A stretch of 64,000 nt of DNA from Paramacrobiotus metropolitanus. Lineage: Eukaryota; Tardigrada; Eutardigrada; Parachela; Macrobiotidae. A program made the position numbers and the translations under genes. Under the pieces are notes generated by a model. That model saw only the letters and a list, made by a program, of their open reading frames with translations, had not been told where the DNA came from and ran no database searches. The stretch covers positions 1,178,001 through 1,242,000 of the forward strand of contig NW_026570254.1 in the NCBI RefSeq assembly GCF_019649055.1, read 5' to 3'. The stretch's first letter is position 1, and every line of letters begins with the position of its first letter. Of this stretch, positions 23,321 to 41,940 are shown one piece after another.

Positions 23321-24182
23321 CGAATAATATTGTATTCGCTTATAAATATGCTGCCCGAAAACTCAGGTGGCCCATTTCCACGTAGTTTTACTCTTGAGCT
23401 GAATCTGCGAGTGGGAAGTCGCCATGTGAAGTGCGTATGGCAGACTGCCGCAAAGTCTGAAACAGATCATAATTGTATTGAACTGTTTTTTAGGAAGTAG
23501 AAACTGGATAGTGTATACCATATTACCGTAATGGACCATTGTGACTCAGTTCAAAATTGTTTTAACCAGAATTTCAATAATTATGTGATTTGTTTTCGTT
23601 CGGTAATTTAATATTGAGACTCTACTTTAACACAACAATTTCGAACCGAATAACAACGGTCTATTGCGCAAATTACAGAGAAAAAAAATAAACTAGCCGA
23701 AACTAGCGCGGCGTAGCGCCGTTCCCGGAGATCGATGGCCCACGGCACAGAATAGAAACTTAGACAGTCCCGCATCATGTTCCAGTATTTCGCGGTTTTA
23801 TTCTGTTCGACCTGTGCCGCTGCTGGTTCGGATCGCGGGAGGGGTACCGCGATAAGCGATAGCCAGGCAGGTATCGTTAGTTTCCGGTATCTTTGGGCTC
23901 GGTCCTGGATTGGGAATCTGGGAGGTCAGCTTTTGTCACTCGTTGCCGGTTGCCAACTTCCCACTTGTGGCGCAGTGAGCAACCGCCTCCGGCCGGGAGT
24001 GGTAATAAATTTTGTGGTGAGCTCCCAGCCTCATGAAAATTTTCCAAACAAGATGATACACAATTAGACATATCAATTTTGATAAACCGGCTTCTGCCAA
24101 AGATCGTTTTTGAATTTTTTTATGAATATTGAGTGTTTGTCCGACGATTTTGAGTGTTTTTCCGACGATTGTACCTGTAATT
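23321..24182. other. Gap between zinc-finger gene and SRM
   Basis: About 860 bp without a supported gene; it should contain the SRM promoter and leader. The only structured element I see is a 21-bp near-identical tandem pair at 24130-24171. Confidence 0.4.
24130..24171. repeat. 21-bp tandem duplication in SRM 5' flank
   Basis: TGAGTGTTTGTCCGACGATTT is followed directly by TGAGTGTTTTTCCGACGATTG (19 of 21 bases equal). It ends 11 bp before the SRM ATG, so it probably lies in the leader. Confidence 0.75.
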
Positions 24183-25802
<1,620 letters not shown>

Positions 25803-26604
25803 TAATTTCTCTGTTAAGATTTTTTGTCACTTTTGTTAGTATTTACGTTAGTTGTTTTCCAAAATAACCACAGCTGTCTGTCTGTTGCGGTTGCGTGCGG
25901 AGTTTAATAATGCAATGTAGTAATATCTTTCTGGAAGTTTTGGAGGTACACCGTTTCGTGAAATGGATAAATGTTCCCGTAGGAAGTACGATTGCGATTC
26001 ACTTTGTAAAACTCTGTGCATTTGGGAACATTTAATGCTGTTGATCGATAATCGGATAGCTGTATAAATTGCAGAACAGAAGGGATACTGCACTTTCTTA
26101 CAGGAGCTTACTGATGTATGGCAACCAGCATTTCTGAATACACTGGAGAGCGGATAATAGAGTGAGGCCATTCTAAAGATATATAGTGGCTCATCGGTTC
26201 GATATGGATTTATGTTCGCTGGAGCAGACAGCATCGCTGTATAGCAGTGTAACTGTCCATGCAAAACAAACAGCATTTACCACTTGTCCACACCAGGATG
26301 AAGTGCGCTGAATACCCCATAACAGGATAACTTATTCAACTTGATTGAAAATTTACTGGGCCTTTTAGGGATTTGCCAGCCGGTGCACAGTTTGTTTCTT
26401 TTCTATGAAAACATCTCAGATCTGTCGCGCTTCCAGCCGGTCAGTTGAACAGCAATGGTGATGCTGATAAATATCCGTTCTAGCGAAATCTGCCCAAAAC
26501 ATGGTAGAGCAAATTCACATTTCATAAGAATTTTGTAATGAAAAGTAGTTGGTAGTTGGTACTGTGTATTACTGGCGCTGAAGGTTCTTAACCAACCGGT
26601 GACC

Positions 26605-26616
26605 TTAATTAATTAG
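26605..26616. promoter_or_regulatory. Overlapping TAAT/ATTA homeodomain-type sites
   Basis: TTAATTAATTAG contains overlapping TAAT and ATTA half-sites in head-to-head arrangement, the kind of site bound by paired-class homeodomain dimers. It lies about 2 kb upstream of PHOX2. Such words are frequent in AT-rich DNA. Confidence 0.2.
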
Positions 26617-27702
26617 TTATCAATAATAGTGGCATTCAGAATATTACGAGGAGTAGAAATGATAAGCTTAAGGTAGTATAATTTAATGACACTATGGTAC
26701 ACCACAAAGCATTGTATCATAGCCTCATGCATAGGCCACCTATACTTGTACCTTAGATATCTGTAATAATATTATTACGCAACAATAAATATTAATGGTT
26801 GGCATTCATAAATATTGTTGTTTACGCAGTAATTTTGGTGCAAATGCATCGCGATCGCCAAAGGATCCAGTTGGTTATAAAATTCTAATAATTATAAATT
26901 TTATTTTCGTGCCTTAAATTCACAACTTTACTAGTACTGCATCAATTTGCATGTTCATGAAGTGTCATAAGCTGGATAATAATGGCCATCGCGCACGTGC
27001 ATCCAAGAACAAACGCTTGCACTAGCATGGAAAGGTCAAATAATCACTTAGGCAAATTAGCACAGTGCCGGATGCATTGGACAATTGTGAGACAAAATTG
27101 GAGCACTGCTTTAGAGATCGGTGATAACTATTGTCGGTTTACTCACCAGCAGTGTTTATAGCCGTTTAGTTGTTGGTTTCAGTGCCTGTATGTACGCGCG
27201 CGGTACTCAATTGTGCGTACATCCAGCAAATGCAATACTTACAACGCAAGATGTGCCAAAAGATTCGGTATTACCTTAACAAAATGTTCGCCAGAATTTG
27301 CATATCAGTTAAACAGAGAAACTTAGAAAGACTGATGTTAAAATTATGACGAACGTATTATACAATTAGTTTTATCAATTATATCACTTTCCCACTAATG
27401 ACATTAAAAATAACGTTACTGCCGGTCGAAGTGGTTGCACGGCGGTAGTCTGCACTAACTAATACGTATATATATGCAGAGATTGCATGATAAATTTCTG
27501 CATAATAAACTTACTCCGCGGTAATTTACGTATAAGAATATTGTACTCGGTAGAAACCATGATTATTATTATATTTATGAGATAATAGCACATTAGTACG
27601 CTTTAAGCAAACTTACTCAACATTTTCTTTTAAACTCACCCGAAAAGTTTGGGATATGACATGCACAAAAAACGAGAAACAGTTCTGTGTGAAATGGGCG
27701 AC

Positions 27703-27742
27703 TATATAAGCTTCGGGTATCATTGATTAAAATACATCAGTC
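27703..27742 (+). promoter_or_regulatory. Candidate TATA + initiator core promoter
   Basis: TATATAAG (27703-27710) is followed by TCAGTC at 27737-27742. The spacing of 36 bp from the first T of the TATA word to the A of the initiator is slightly long for a textbook pair. It would give PHOX2 a leader of about 830 nt unless spliced. Confidence 0.22.
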
Positions 27743-28428
27743 CGCATGTAAATGCGGAAAAAATTTATAAGATGCACAGAATGAGCTAATTATACGAGGT
27801 ATTACGTAGTGCGAGCCAGAAGTATCACCTACTGGGCAGCCAAATTTTGTCGACAATTTCAAACCAGGACATCGTTGGTGGATCGTACCAAGGATTTTGC
27901 TTAAGCATTAGGTGTGCAAATTTGTGGCTTTTTTGTTTATTTGCAGACTTGTGTGCGTTAAGTGCATGGCAGCGTGTGAGGTAAATCATATGAGCTCACT
28001 AATGCGCACTACGATGTGGCCTCGAGATTGGGATTGGTTCATCCGGCGACAGGACGCCGCGTTCATCCAGAGTGCGCATATACAGCTTTGATAAATATGC
28101 GGTCGGCAGTAAGTGTCAATGTTGGCCGACTTGACATGTTCCACTTCTTCCTCATCAACTCAGCCTACAACCAGTAAGTGCAGTAATCCAGGAAAAGCAA
28201 GTAGTTAATCAAATTACATGCATTTCCCACTAACGACTATCGGCTTGAATATTGAATGACAACTATCGACCGGTCAACCCGGCTCAGTATACTGTGCACA
28301 GTGTATTACACACGGAATGTCCCAAGTCAACTGTCCATTTCATCCCCCGGTACATCGCTCGTTGATCAGTTGTTTTCTATTATTCCCATCGCTAATCTCC
28401 GAAATTCAATTGCAATTCCCAACCCATG

Positions 28429-28450
28429 CTGATCGGTGATCACTGATCAG
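28429..28450. repeat. 22-bp near-palindrome with GTGATCAC core
   Basis: CTGATCGGTGATCACTGATCAG is self-complementary apart from one mismatched pair. It lies 121 bp before the PHOX2 ATG. A related perfect palindrome with the same GTGATCAC core is in a CAPZB intron at 41739-41752. Confidence 0.65.
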
Positions 28451-28570
28451 TATAACTTCGTAGTGTACAACAGCCGATCGTGCGGCATTTATGGCTGCCG
28501 GCTGACTCTTAAAAATATCTTGATAATTGTGGAGTATCGGATAATCTTCTCCCTCCAAAACATATCTTCG

Positions 28571-32173
<3,603 letters not shown>

Positions 32174-32662
32174 TGAAAAACTTTTTTTGAGTTTCCTTTA
32201 AATGTCACATGTACTGTAAATTTACTCTAAATAAACACTGAATGGTAATACGCATCTGTTTGAGTTGATATCGACTCCTTGTCTACTCGTAGGAAAATAG
32301 GTAAGTGCTTCCCAGGTTTGGTTGCAGATTGAATTACTGATAGTCAGTTTCGAAATCTGTACTGTAAAAACTCGTGTACGTACTGTTCGTTCCTATCGAT
32401 AACAGATTGATTTTTGTTCTGATATCGCACTGCGCAAGAATAAAGGCAGCGTGAAACACATAAAAGTACATCTTTTTTTAAAACTCACTGGAATATAAAT
32501 GAAATACAATCATTTAAAATCAATAAAATTTCATTTTGTAACAACAACTTCAGTCAGACTTGTGAGCAACCTTTCAAATGGAATGTGATGTTCGAGCAAA
32601 GTGTTTTCGTACATTACAAATAAACCATATCCCCGTGCATTCTGGATAGTTAATTTCAAAAT
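32174..32662. other. Convergent gap PHOX2 / FCSK
   Basis: AATAAA at 32230-32235 is the likely PHOX2 poly(A) signal, 57 bp past its stop. The rest is AT-rich with no supported gene and should include the FCSK 3' untranslated region. Confidence 0.5.
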
Positions 32663-35600
32663 TCATTTAGCCGCAGAATCTTCTTCGGCAGTGAAAATTT
32701 TGATCCCTTCTTCATCAATGGATGCTGAATAAATCGCCGCAGCCTCTGCACCCTGTAAAATTATACTACAGAATGCGTTTTCGAAAAAAAAACGCTTTCG
32801 CAATTTGCAACAATAATTCGGTCAAAAGCAAAACTAATTACGAGAATTTATTGATTCCTGAATTACCTTTATGTTGCCAATCAGAGCAGCAATTTTTTCT
32901 CGATCAGATGAATTTTTCAGCAAACAGAATAAAAATCCTCCACCTCCTGCACCGGCTAATGTATGGCTGCATATGTATGGTTTCATAGCATCGATGATTT
33001 TTCCGACACTAGCCGGTTCCGTGCCAGCGGCCATTAACTTTTTCTGTTCGTAGTAATTCACAATGCAGGAGCAGAACTAGTAAAACAAACATCAGTGCTT
33101 TTCCCTCCCCACTGTCAGTGGAAAATAATGGTTTCTTCTTCAAACCTTTTCAAAATTCCACATTGTCAATGAGTCCATGCATTCTTTTGCGTTATCCACT
33201 AAGGCCGTGCATGTGCGCACAACATGTGGCTGTCTGGCATACCAGTTCCTTACAACGTTTTGCAAAAGATTCTTGGCCAAGCGGGGTTTTCCTATACAAG
33301 TACTCCATCGTTATATTTCAGTTTCAGATTTCAGTTATACCATGCATTCTTAACCGATTTACCATCTCCCAGGTAAGCAAATGTGAATCACAGAAAGCAC
33401 AAAAAAAGTAAACTTGTATCGTACCAGTATATATCAAAACTATCCTCGAATTCAGCTCATCCACAATGTTAGCCCCAATCGGAATAGGCTGAACACTGAC
33501 GTGTAGAGGCAGCGCAGCCGGAGATGATCCGACCTTGAATCCGCCATAGACACCTCCAACTTGATCTTGCCAACCGCCTCCTGTAGTCAGCATTTGTTCC
33601 ACGCATAAAACCTACCAACGATTCGAAATGGAACTGCTACAAATTTTTACTCGGGAGCATCAGCCAACGCACGGCATGAATGACAGCGGAATTATCGAAC
33701 TTCTTTTCCGCAACTGACCACAATGCCGATATGATCGCTGCTGCTAGAATGCTACTGGTCCCTAATCCGGAACCCTGAGGCAAATTCGACCAAGTGGCAA
33801 TTTCAAAGCCACATCCCCATTTTGATCGTAACTGATCCTCTAGCGACTGTTGTGAATACATATCCACCAATTCCGCAAACAGAATGCACGCCTTTAGTAG
33901 GGCCCCTATAATAACAGAACTGCTATTAAAAAACAAACGTTACAGCAATACTTGTTTTACCAGGAGCGCTTGGTATACAATAATCCTTCAGATCTGCCAA
34001 CTGTGTCAGTTCGTTCCCTCCGAGACTATCAGCAAACTCATTTATCAGCACAATGCTGAACCTTTAAACCGATATGAAAATGAGACCAATCTTCCCAGCA
34101 CAGGATAAAGCCACAATTATTAAGAAATGGTTTATTCTTCAGACCTTTGCGTGCGTCTAGCTTTTGCCCCAATAGGTCGCTATGACAAAAAATAATATAT
34201 TAGGCATTCAGTAACGTATTTTCTCGTCAAATGAGTTCTACGCACATACCTTCCCGTTAATAAGCAGAGCGGCGTTGACAACCACACCACCCTTTTCATA
34301 AGCTATTGGGGGTGTATCTGTCCATCCGCCAGAAAGGTCAATGCGCGCACCGCACTCTGCGATGAACCACGTGGTATACGGCGACTTAAGAGGGAGCTCT
34401 TGCGAATCCAGTTTGATAAACTACAACCAGACGCATTTCAAACCATTTTGATTACAAAATTTCAACTTTCGAAAGGTACCGCAGAAAGTCAGCATTGGAT
34501 GATCCCTTTTAACTTGAGCGATCAGTAGCGACATTTAAAGTTCACTGCCCCTGCTATTAAAACCAAACATACGATATACCTGCTTGGCTGCAGCAACAGC
34601 TTTTCGGCACAGAATTTGGGACGCTCCTTCGTAATGCCTTGCGCAACGAATCATCAAATCAGGCCTTGATAACCAGCTTTTCCGTTCCTTGGCCATAAGA
34701 TACACACCACTCTGTATATGACCATTCTGAAAAAATTTATGTAATCACAAACAAATAAACAATCATTAGCTTATTATCCAGTATACTTCGAACGCTTGAA
34801 AAGCATGCTGGAATGCCTCGTTTGCTGCAGGTCCACTTCGCAGCCCTCCATGCCCTTGCGCCATGCTGGATATCATGTCACCAATAAGGTTAAGAGTGCG
34901 TGCAGCCACACCATGCGACGATCCCGCGGCCACTATATAAAATCGGAAAAATCCCCAGTTCGTTATGCTAATGAACTGTTTCACATTAATAAAAAAAACA
35001 CTGGCATATACATTTAATTGTCCAATTCAAGGTAAAAAAAACATATAAACAAGAATTTCCCGAAGTGCCCGAAACACTCACCCATATCCAAAGCATTCAA
35101 AATTTTTTCCGCGAAACCATCCACAACAGCAGAATTAAAATATGGTACAAAATAAAAATCTTGTCCCTGATTCAGAACGGTCATCAGCTTTTCCACCAAA
35201 ATATCGTAAAAAAGGAAACTGCAAAATCAAGCATTAAACCTCATTCTACAGAACTAACGAGGTCGATAGTAACTTTCTAGACCAGCTCCTACCGTTTCAA
35301 AGCAAACTCAGCAGCTGTGTCCAATCTCAAAAAGATTTCTTCCAAGGAATAGCGCCAAGAAAATCTCCATCTATGAAGTCAGAACTGATACCATACAGAT
35401 TTTTGAAAAAGTGGTACAGTATAATCATACTTTTCTGGATCCAACTGATTATTCGTAAGGTTGTCGAATGCCCAGAACAACCCATCCAGTTTGGGCTCGC
35501 CTGCAGACGTCAAAACTGGAAAAAGTTTTGCCGTCCATATAGATTTTCTAGTATTTTTTGCTGGCCACAAATCAAGCTCGGTTAACTGTGTAGCTTTGAA

Positions 35601-37938
35601 AAACTCGTCCCACTTCAAACCACAATATTTCCCTTCCGGGCGAAATGGCTCCTAGCAAAGATTTTACCAGATAAAACTATCGACAAATTTTCTAATACAA
35701 AAAATAGAGCAGTTACCATCAAAACATCCGATATACCGTAAACCACCGGCACTCGAATGTTAGTATTTGTTTGGGACTGCAGAATCATTTGGATCTCTTG
35801 TAAGCATAAACCCGATTTCAATGTCAGATTGTTAGAAATCTATAACCACACCAAGCGCTGGAGATAACTTGAAAGAAAGAGTCAAACTTCTCAAACGCAC
35901 CGCATTTCCGGATTGTCGCGTGTCTATATTTTGGACACAGGTATTGGGTTGTAAAATTAACCCATCATCAATAAATGAGTTGAATGCATAAACTGGCCCC
36001 TCATATAAACGCGAATTTGAAAAACACGTGTTAATTGCGTATATTTCCTCCTTAGCTTCATCCAGTTTATTTTCACGGGAAGAACTGATAACCTACAAAA
36101 ATACCCCAACCATGCATGATGCAAGAATCAGTTAACAGGCCTACAGGTTTCAAAACCTAATACTGTTTTGCAGAAACTAAACAGATATTTCGTGCGAGTA
36201 TAATGTTATTTTACCGTATGTACAGCCTTCGACTTGGAATTCAAGTAGATCGTCTTCAAATGCTCTTGAAGGCAAAGTCCAACGGAAAAATAATGGTGAG
36301 CCGAATCATCGACATGAGCTACAACATTTGCAATTCAGTCATACAAATTTTTGCTGAGAAACAGCTCATACCTGAGTAAAGAGAAAACCGTCGCATATTA
36401 TCCCAAATCAAGCGGCGCACTTTGAAAGCCGTATCCCGATCGGCATCTCCGCCCTCGCGTGCGTCCATCCGTGTGATGCTACTGGACCGATGCATGAAAT
36501 CGCCTTCACTTATATCTTTGCACATCGCCAAGATAATATCAAAATAAAGAGAAACCTGCAATCAAACCGAAAACTGCGGAATCACACACGACAGCACACA
36601 CATTCGTAAGCCAACGGTAAGAAGAAAAATTACTAATAACATCTACAAAGTGTCGAAAAATGCTGTTACTGGATGTGGATGGGCGCCGACGTCGAAACCC
36701 ATATAAGTGCAGCATTCCAGCGGAGGGGCAGCTTGAAGGGACAACAACCGTTCCGCGATTTCGTGAGAAACATACACAATTCCACTGATTAACTTAACGG
36801 AACCATCAACGGCGTAGTGGGAAAGCCTCGCGGTTTGAGCAGCATAGAGAATGTCTTTTACAGACCCCTAAAAAATAAAAAAAAACATCTGAGTGCACAA
36901 TTTATGACTCCACAAACATCAACAAACACGGATCCAATCTCACCCACATCTTCATTTGTCAGGACAGTCCCGTGATATGACGCATATTCAGGTGTTGCGC
37001 CGACAGTGATTATGCAAGCATCCGGTCTAGCGATACTTTTTATTAGTTCTACAAAATATTGTCCAAATCGTTCGCAGCGACAAATACAATATATGCATGT
37101 TGCAACAATAATTAACGAAATATGCCGTATCTACTTGCAGAGTTGGCATATTCAATAAGCATATCCGTGCTGCATATCCAAACTCCATCACCGAATTCTG
37201 GCATCAGCTGTAAATTTTGTAATATCGTTTGGGAAATATGAACGAAATTTCATCGAAACTGTGTACCTTTTCCGTTACAAAATTATACAGCTGCAAAATA
37301 TTCGATGCCATTTCCACGTAATCTTCTGATAAAATTTCGCAATGAGGAAGCAGGGAAAACGCTCGAGACGAACTGCCGAAAGGATATGGTCGTCCCTGAA
37401 GCAGAACATTTCTCAACCGAACACAAATTAGCTCGCTGCTAAACTAATGCAACAGAGGTAAACAAGAGTAAGTACTTATTGTAGAATTTTAAATTGCGTA
37501 TCCACTGATAACAGCGAGCAACTTAATCACTTACTGTGACTTACATGATGAAATATGAGAATTCTTGCGCCAATCAGAACTTCCGGAGAGAGAATCTGGT
37601 AACCGCGTAAAGAGCACAGCTGCTCGACTGCGTACAATAAGGCATTTATCGTAGCTCCTCCACTTCCGATGCCGTTCCCTGTCTGTGAAAATGGATCGTC
37701 AATGGTCAGCACATGCGTGCTGGAAGGAATAATTCCCTTTCGCCGATACACAAGGAGCTCTGCGTCCGCGTGCAAAAAAATAATTATTCAACTTCGAGAA
37801 TACTTCCTGTTGAACATTTAGAAATATTCCACTTATTGGTTATCGTTAAGCACCTTTCTCGACTGCCTTTGCTTCTGCAGTGGTACGTGTCGTGGCGACA
37901 ATGGCAGTCCATGTCAGGTCCCCATCGCGATTATCCAT
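32663..37938 (-). CDS. FCSK: L-fucose kinase
   Basis: FCSK phosphorylates free L-fucose to fucose-1-phosphate in the GDP-fucose salvage pathway. Many short exons. Start MDNRDGDLTWTAIVATTR, then KAVEKELLVYRRKGIIPSST and QTGNGIGSGGATINALLYAV, the start of the fucokinase N-terminal domain. SHEIAERLLSLQ, AAPPLECCTYMGFDVGAHP, YFDIILAMCKDI and LRGLEP-like spacing match the human order. Later: LDLWPAKNTRKSIWTAKLFP, MAQGHGGLRSGPAANEAF. The C-terminal GHMP kinase part has CGFEIATWSNLPQGSGLGTS (ATP loop), LTTGGGWQDQVGGVYGGFKV, YYEQKKLMAAGTEPASVGK and CSHTLAGAGGGGFLFCLL. It ends SIDEEGIKIF, EDSAAK then TGA. The order equals that of the roughly 1,084-residue human enzyme; exact exon edges in the middle were not all traced. 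Confidence 0.92.
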
Positions 37939-38645
37939 GCCTGCACTTCGCAGAGACCAGAGGCCAGAGCTACAAACGTGATGGGTATTGGGTACAGTAT
38001 CCTGTCAGTGTCCAATGGTTTGGACAGCGCCGAAAAACTTAAGATTAACTATCCTGGATAGTCTATCCAAATCAACAGACATCCAAAAAATCATCAAATA
38101 CTTAAAACGAAGTTTAAGGCATACATTGTGTGTTTATTTTTCGTATTTGGTGTTTACAAAATATTGCACCTGTTGGCGTGGCTTGCCGCTTGCCAAAACG
38201 AAAACATTAGACCGTACTCGCACTCATACAAAACACCGCAGTGACGCAGTTAGTCGGTGTGTTTCGCATTCGCGCAGTGCACAAATATGATAGACTTCCG
38301 GGAAAGCCTTCCAGTCTACGGTCGGTTTTTGCACGGGCGGTTGTGCGGTCCTTCATTCGTACTCATTATTGCTGCCCATTAATGCAGCCCAACGGCTTGT
38401 AGCCGGTAATTTTAGTGTCCATGTTAAGCCCGCTCATTCCACATCCTGCTTGATCAAACTGGCAAAAGTATCCAAATCTACCATCTCGACGATTTTCTTC
38501 ATCCGACGATTTTTTTGAATTTTGGTTTTGCACATTGCTTCTCGTTATATCTCCTGTGGTCTCCTCAGTTACCAGTTGTTTTTAAGTATTTTTGCTATTG
38601 ATTCCAGTGTGCGCTCTTGTATTATCGATCAGGACAGAAGACGAA
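37939..38645. promoter_or_regulatory. Divergent gap FCSK / SUMO
   Basis: About 0.7 kb between two head-to-head genes. It contains no supported exon and should hold both promoters. CpG-containing words are more frequent here (for example CACTCATACAAAACACCGCA). Confidence 0.45.
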
Positions 38646-38697
38646 ATGTCTGATACAGAGGATACCAAGCCAAAAGCCAGTGGTGCGGGAGACGGTG

Positions 38698-39173
38698 ATG
38701 CCGAAACAGGAGGGAAGCGATGAGTACATCAAATTACGGTACGCCGTTCACCAGACCGTTTTCTTAGATATCCAGTACCTCAATAACGGAGACGAATTCA
38801 TTCTCTTACAGGGTGGTCGCGCAAGACGGGAACGAAGTACATTTTCGTGTCAAAGCCTCGACAGCCCTTGGAAAGCTGAAAAAGAGCTACGCAGACAGGA
38901 TGGGGGTCGCCGTGGCTGCTCTTCGGTTCCTCTTCGATGGTACGTGCATTTCATCGCGAGCTTTCATTATGTGCTAATGCTATAGAGGGGTGGTTTTCTT
39001 ATAAGGACGTCGGCTGGAAGATAATGAAACTCCCACTGGTCTGGAAATGGAAAATGATGATGTAAGCCGTAATTGGTATTTTGGCGAACTTCGAAATGAA
39101 CAATTACTGATGTCAGTGATGTGTGTTGTTGCTGTAGGTAATTGAAGTTTACCAAGAACAGGTTGGCGGGTGA
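38698..39173 (+). CDS. SUMO: SUMO (ubiquitin-like modifier), N terminus uncertain
   Basis: SUMO is conjugated to lysines of nuclear proteins. Exons 38698-38738, 38812-38939, 39006-39061 and 39138-39173 splice in phase to 86 residues: MPKQEGSDEYIKLR, VVAQDGNEVHFRVK, LGKLKKSYADRMGV, LRFLFDGRRLEDNETP, LEMENDDVIEVYQEQVGG then TGA. The ubiquitin fold is complete. The protein ends exactly at Gly-Gly, so no C-terminal propeptide needs removal. The in-frame ATG at 38698 gives an unusually short, atypical N terminus. Another ATG at 38646 encodes MSDTEDTKPKASGAGDGDAE, a classic SUMO start, but runs out of frame by one base and stops at 38721-38726. A single extra G in the GGAGGG run would explain this. 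AATAAA is at 39430-39435. Confidence 0.9.
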
Positions 39174-40010
39174 ATACTTCGAAAGAATGGGTTTCCAACT
39201 AAATCCCATTCTGAAACGGTAGGTTTCGCTAAAATTTCCTTATTTTTCGGAATTGTACGGGAACTGAAAACGCATTTAAAGGCAGTGATATCAGAAGTGA
39301 ATTACGCAGTAAAACATTGCGACGCTAATTGCCAGCTGCACTTTGTGATGAGTGGTTTATTTCGCAGGTATTGATTTATCCGCACCCAGTTACGGTTTGC
39401 CCATCTACAATTTCTTTGGTTTTGACAATAATAAACGCTGGGAAATTGCTGTCGCGGTTTTCTGCACGCAATCACTTTTTGTAGATTGGTTCTACGTTTT
39501 TTGACGCTACAATTCTGCGGTTTCTCTCCTGTTTATTTCATGTTGTCATTCCGTTTAAGCTTCGGACTGGTACGTTTTAGGTATCACCAGTTTTGGTAGT
39601 TTTGATTCAGTACCAAGTTAATGCCGCTTACTCAAAGGCGGATATCTCGCCAAAGTTTTCGATCTTCTGACATGTAATAAAATAACTGCGCTTTTTTTTG
39701 CCGTTTTGCGAGAGGTTTGCGTACCGTACAGATGGAAAATTATCTGATTTTGAACATCGGGATTGCATAACGCCACAAAGGCTAACCAAACTGCACTAAA
39801 AATCCATAGCAGAATGCGCTACGAACAATGAAACACGAAACCAAATCGAAAATTACCCAATAAAACCAGAAATTAGTGAACATATAATCATCACGGCCAG
39901 AACTGGAAAACGTTTACTATTAGGCATCCGCGTGCTTTCTTATGAAAATCAGAAAATGACATTAGTATACAAAATTTTTCCGATTCACCATAAAATACGG
40001 TCAAAAAACA
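39174..40010. other. Convergent gap SUMO / CAPZB
   Basis: About 840 bp with no supported gene. AATAAA at 39430-39435 is the likely SUMO poly(A) signal. TTTATT words at 39356 and 39529 could serve the minus-strand CAPZB transcript. Confidence 0.5.

Positions 40011-41940
<1,930 letters not shown>

Larger units (their letters stand above)
25803..28570. promoter_or_regulatory. 2.8-kb upstream region of the PHOX2 gene
   Basis: No supported exon. AT-rich, with homeodomain-type words. Notable sites: TTAATTAATTAG at 26605-26616, ATTTGCAT octamer-like words near 26944, a TATATAAG at 27703-27710 with a TCAGTC initiator-like word at 27737, and a 22-bp near-palindrome at 28429-28450. This is probably 3' flank of SRM plus cis-regulatory DNA of the homeobox gene. 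Confidence 0.4.

Noticed and set aside
25848-26276. 142-codon minus-strand open frame after SRM
   Set aside because: No family resemblance and no conserved pattern; it overlaps the SRM 3' flank on the opposite strand.
38675-38706. A very short intron in SUMO repairing the N-terminal frame
   Set aside because: The only available GT sites are phase 1 and the intron to the CAG at 38708 would be 27 or 15 nt, both multiples of three, so they do not change the frame. They are also shorter than any other intron here.
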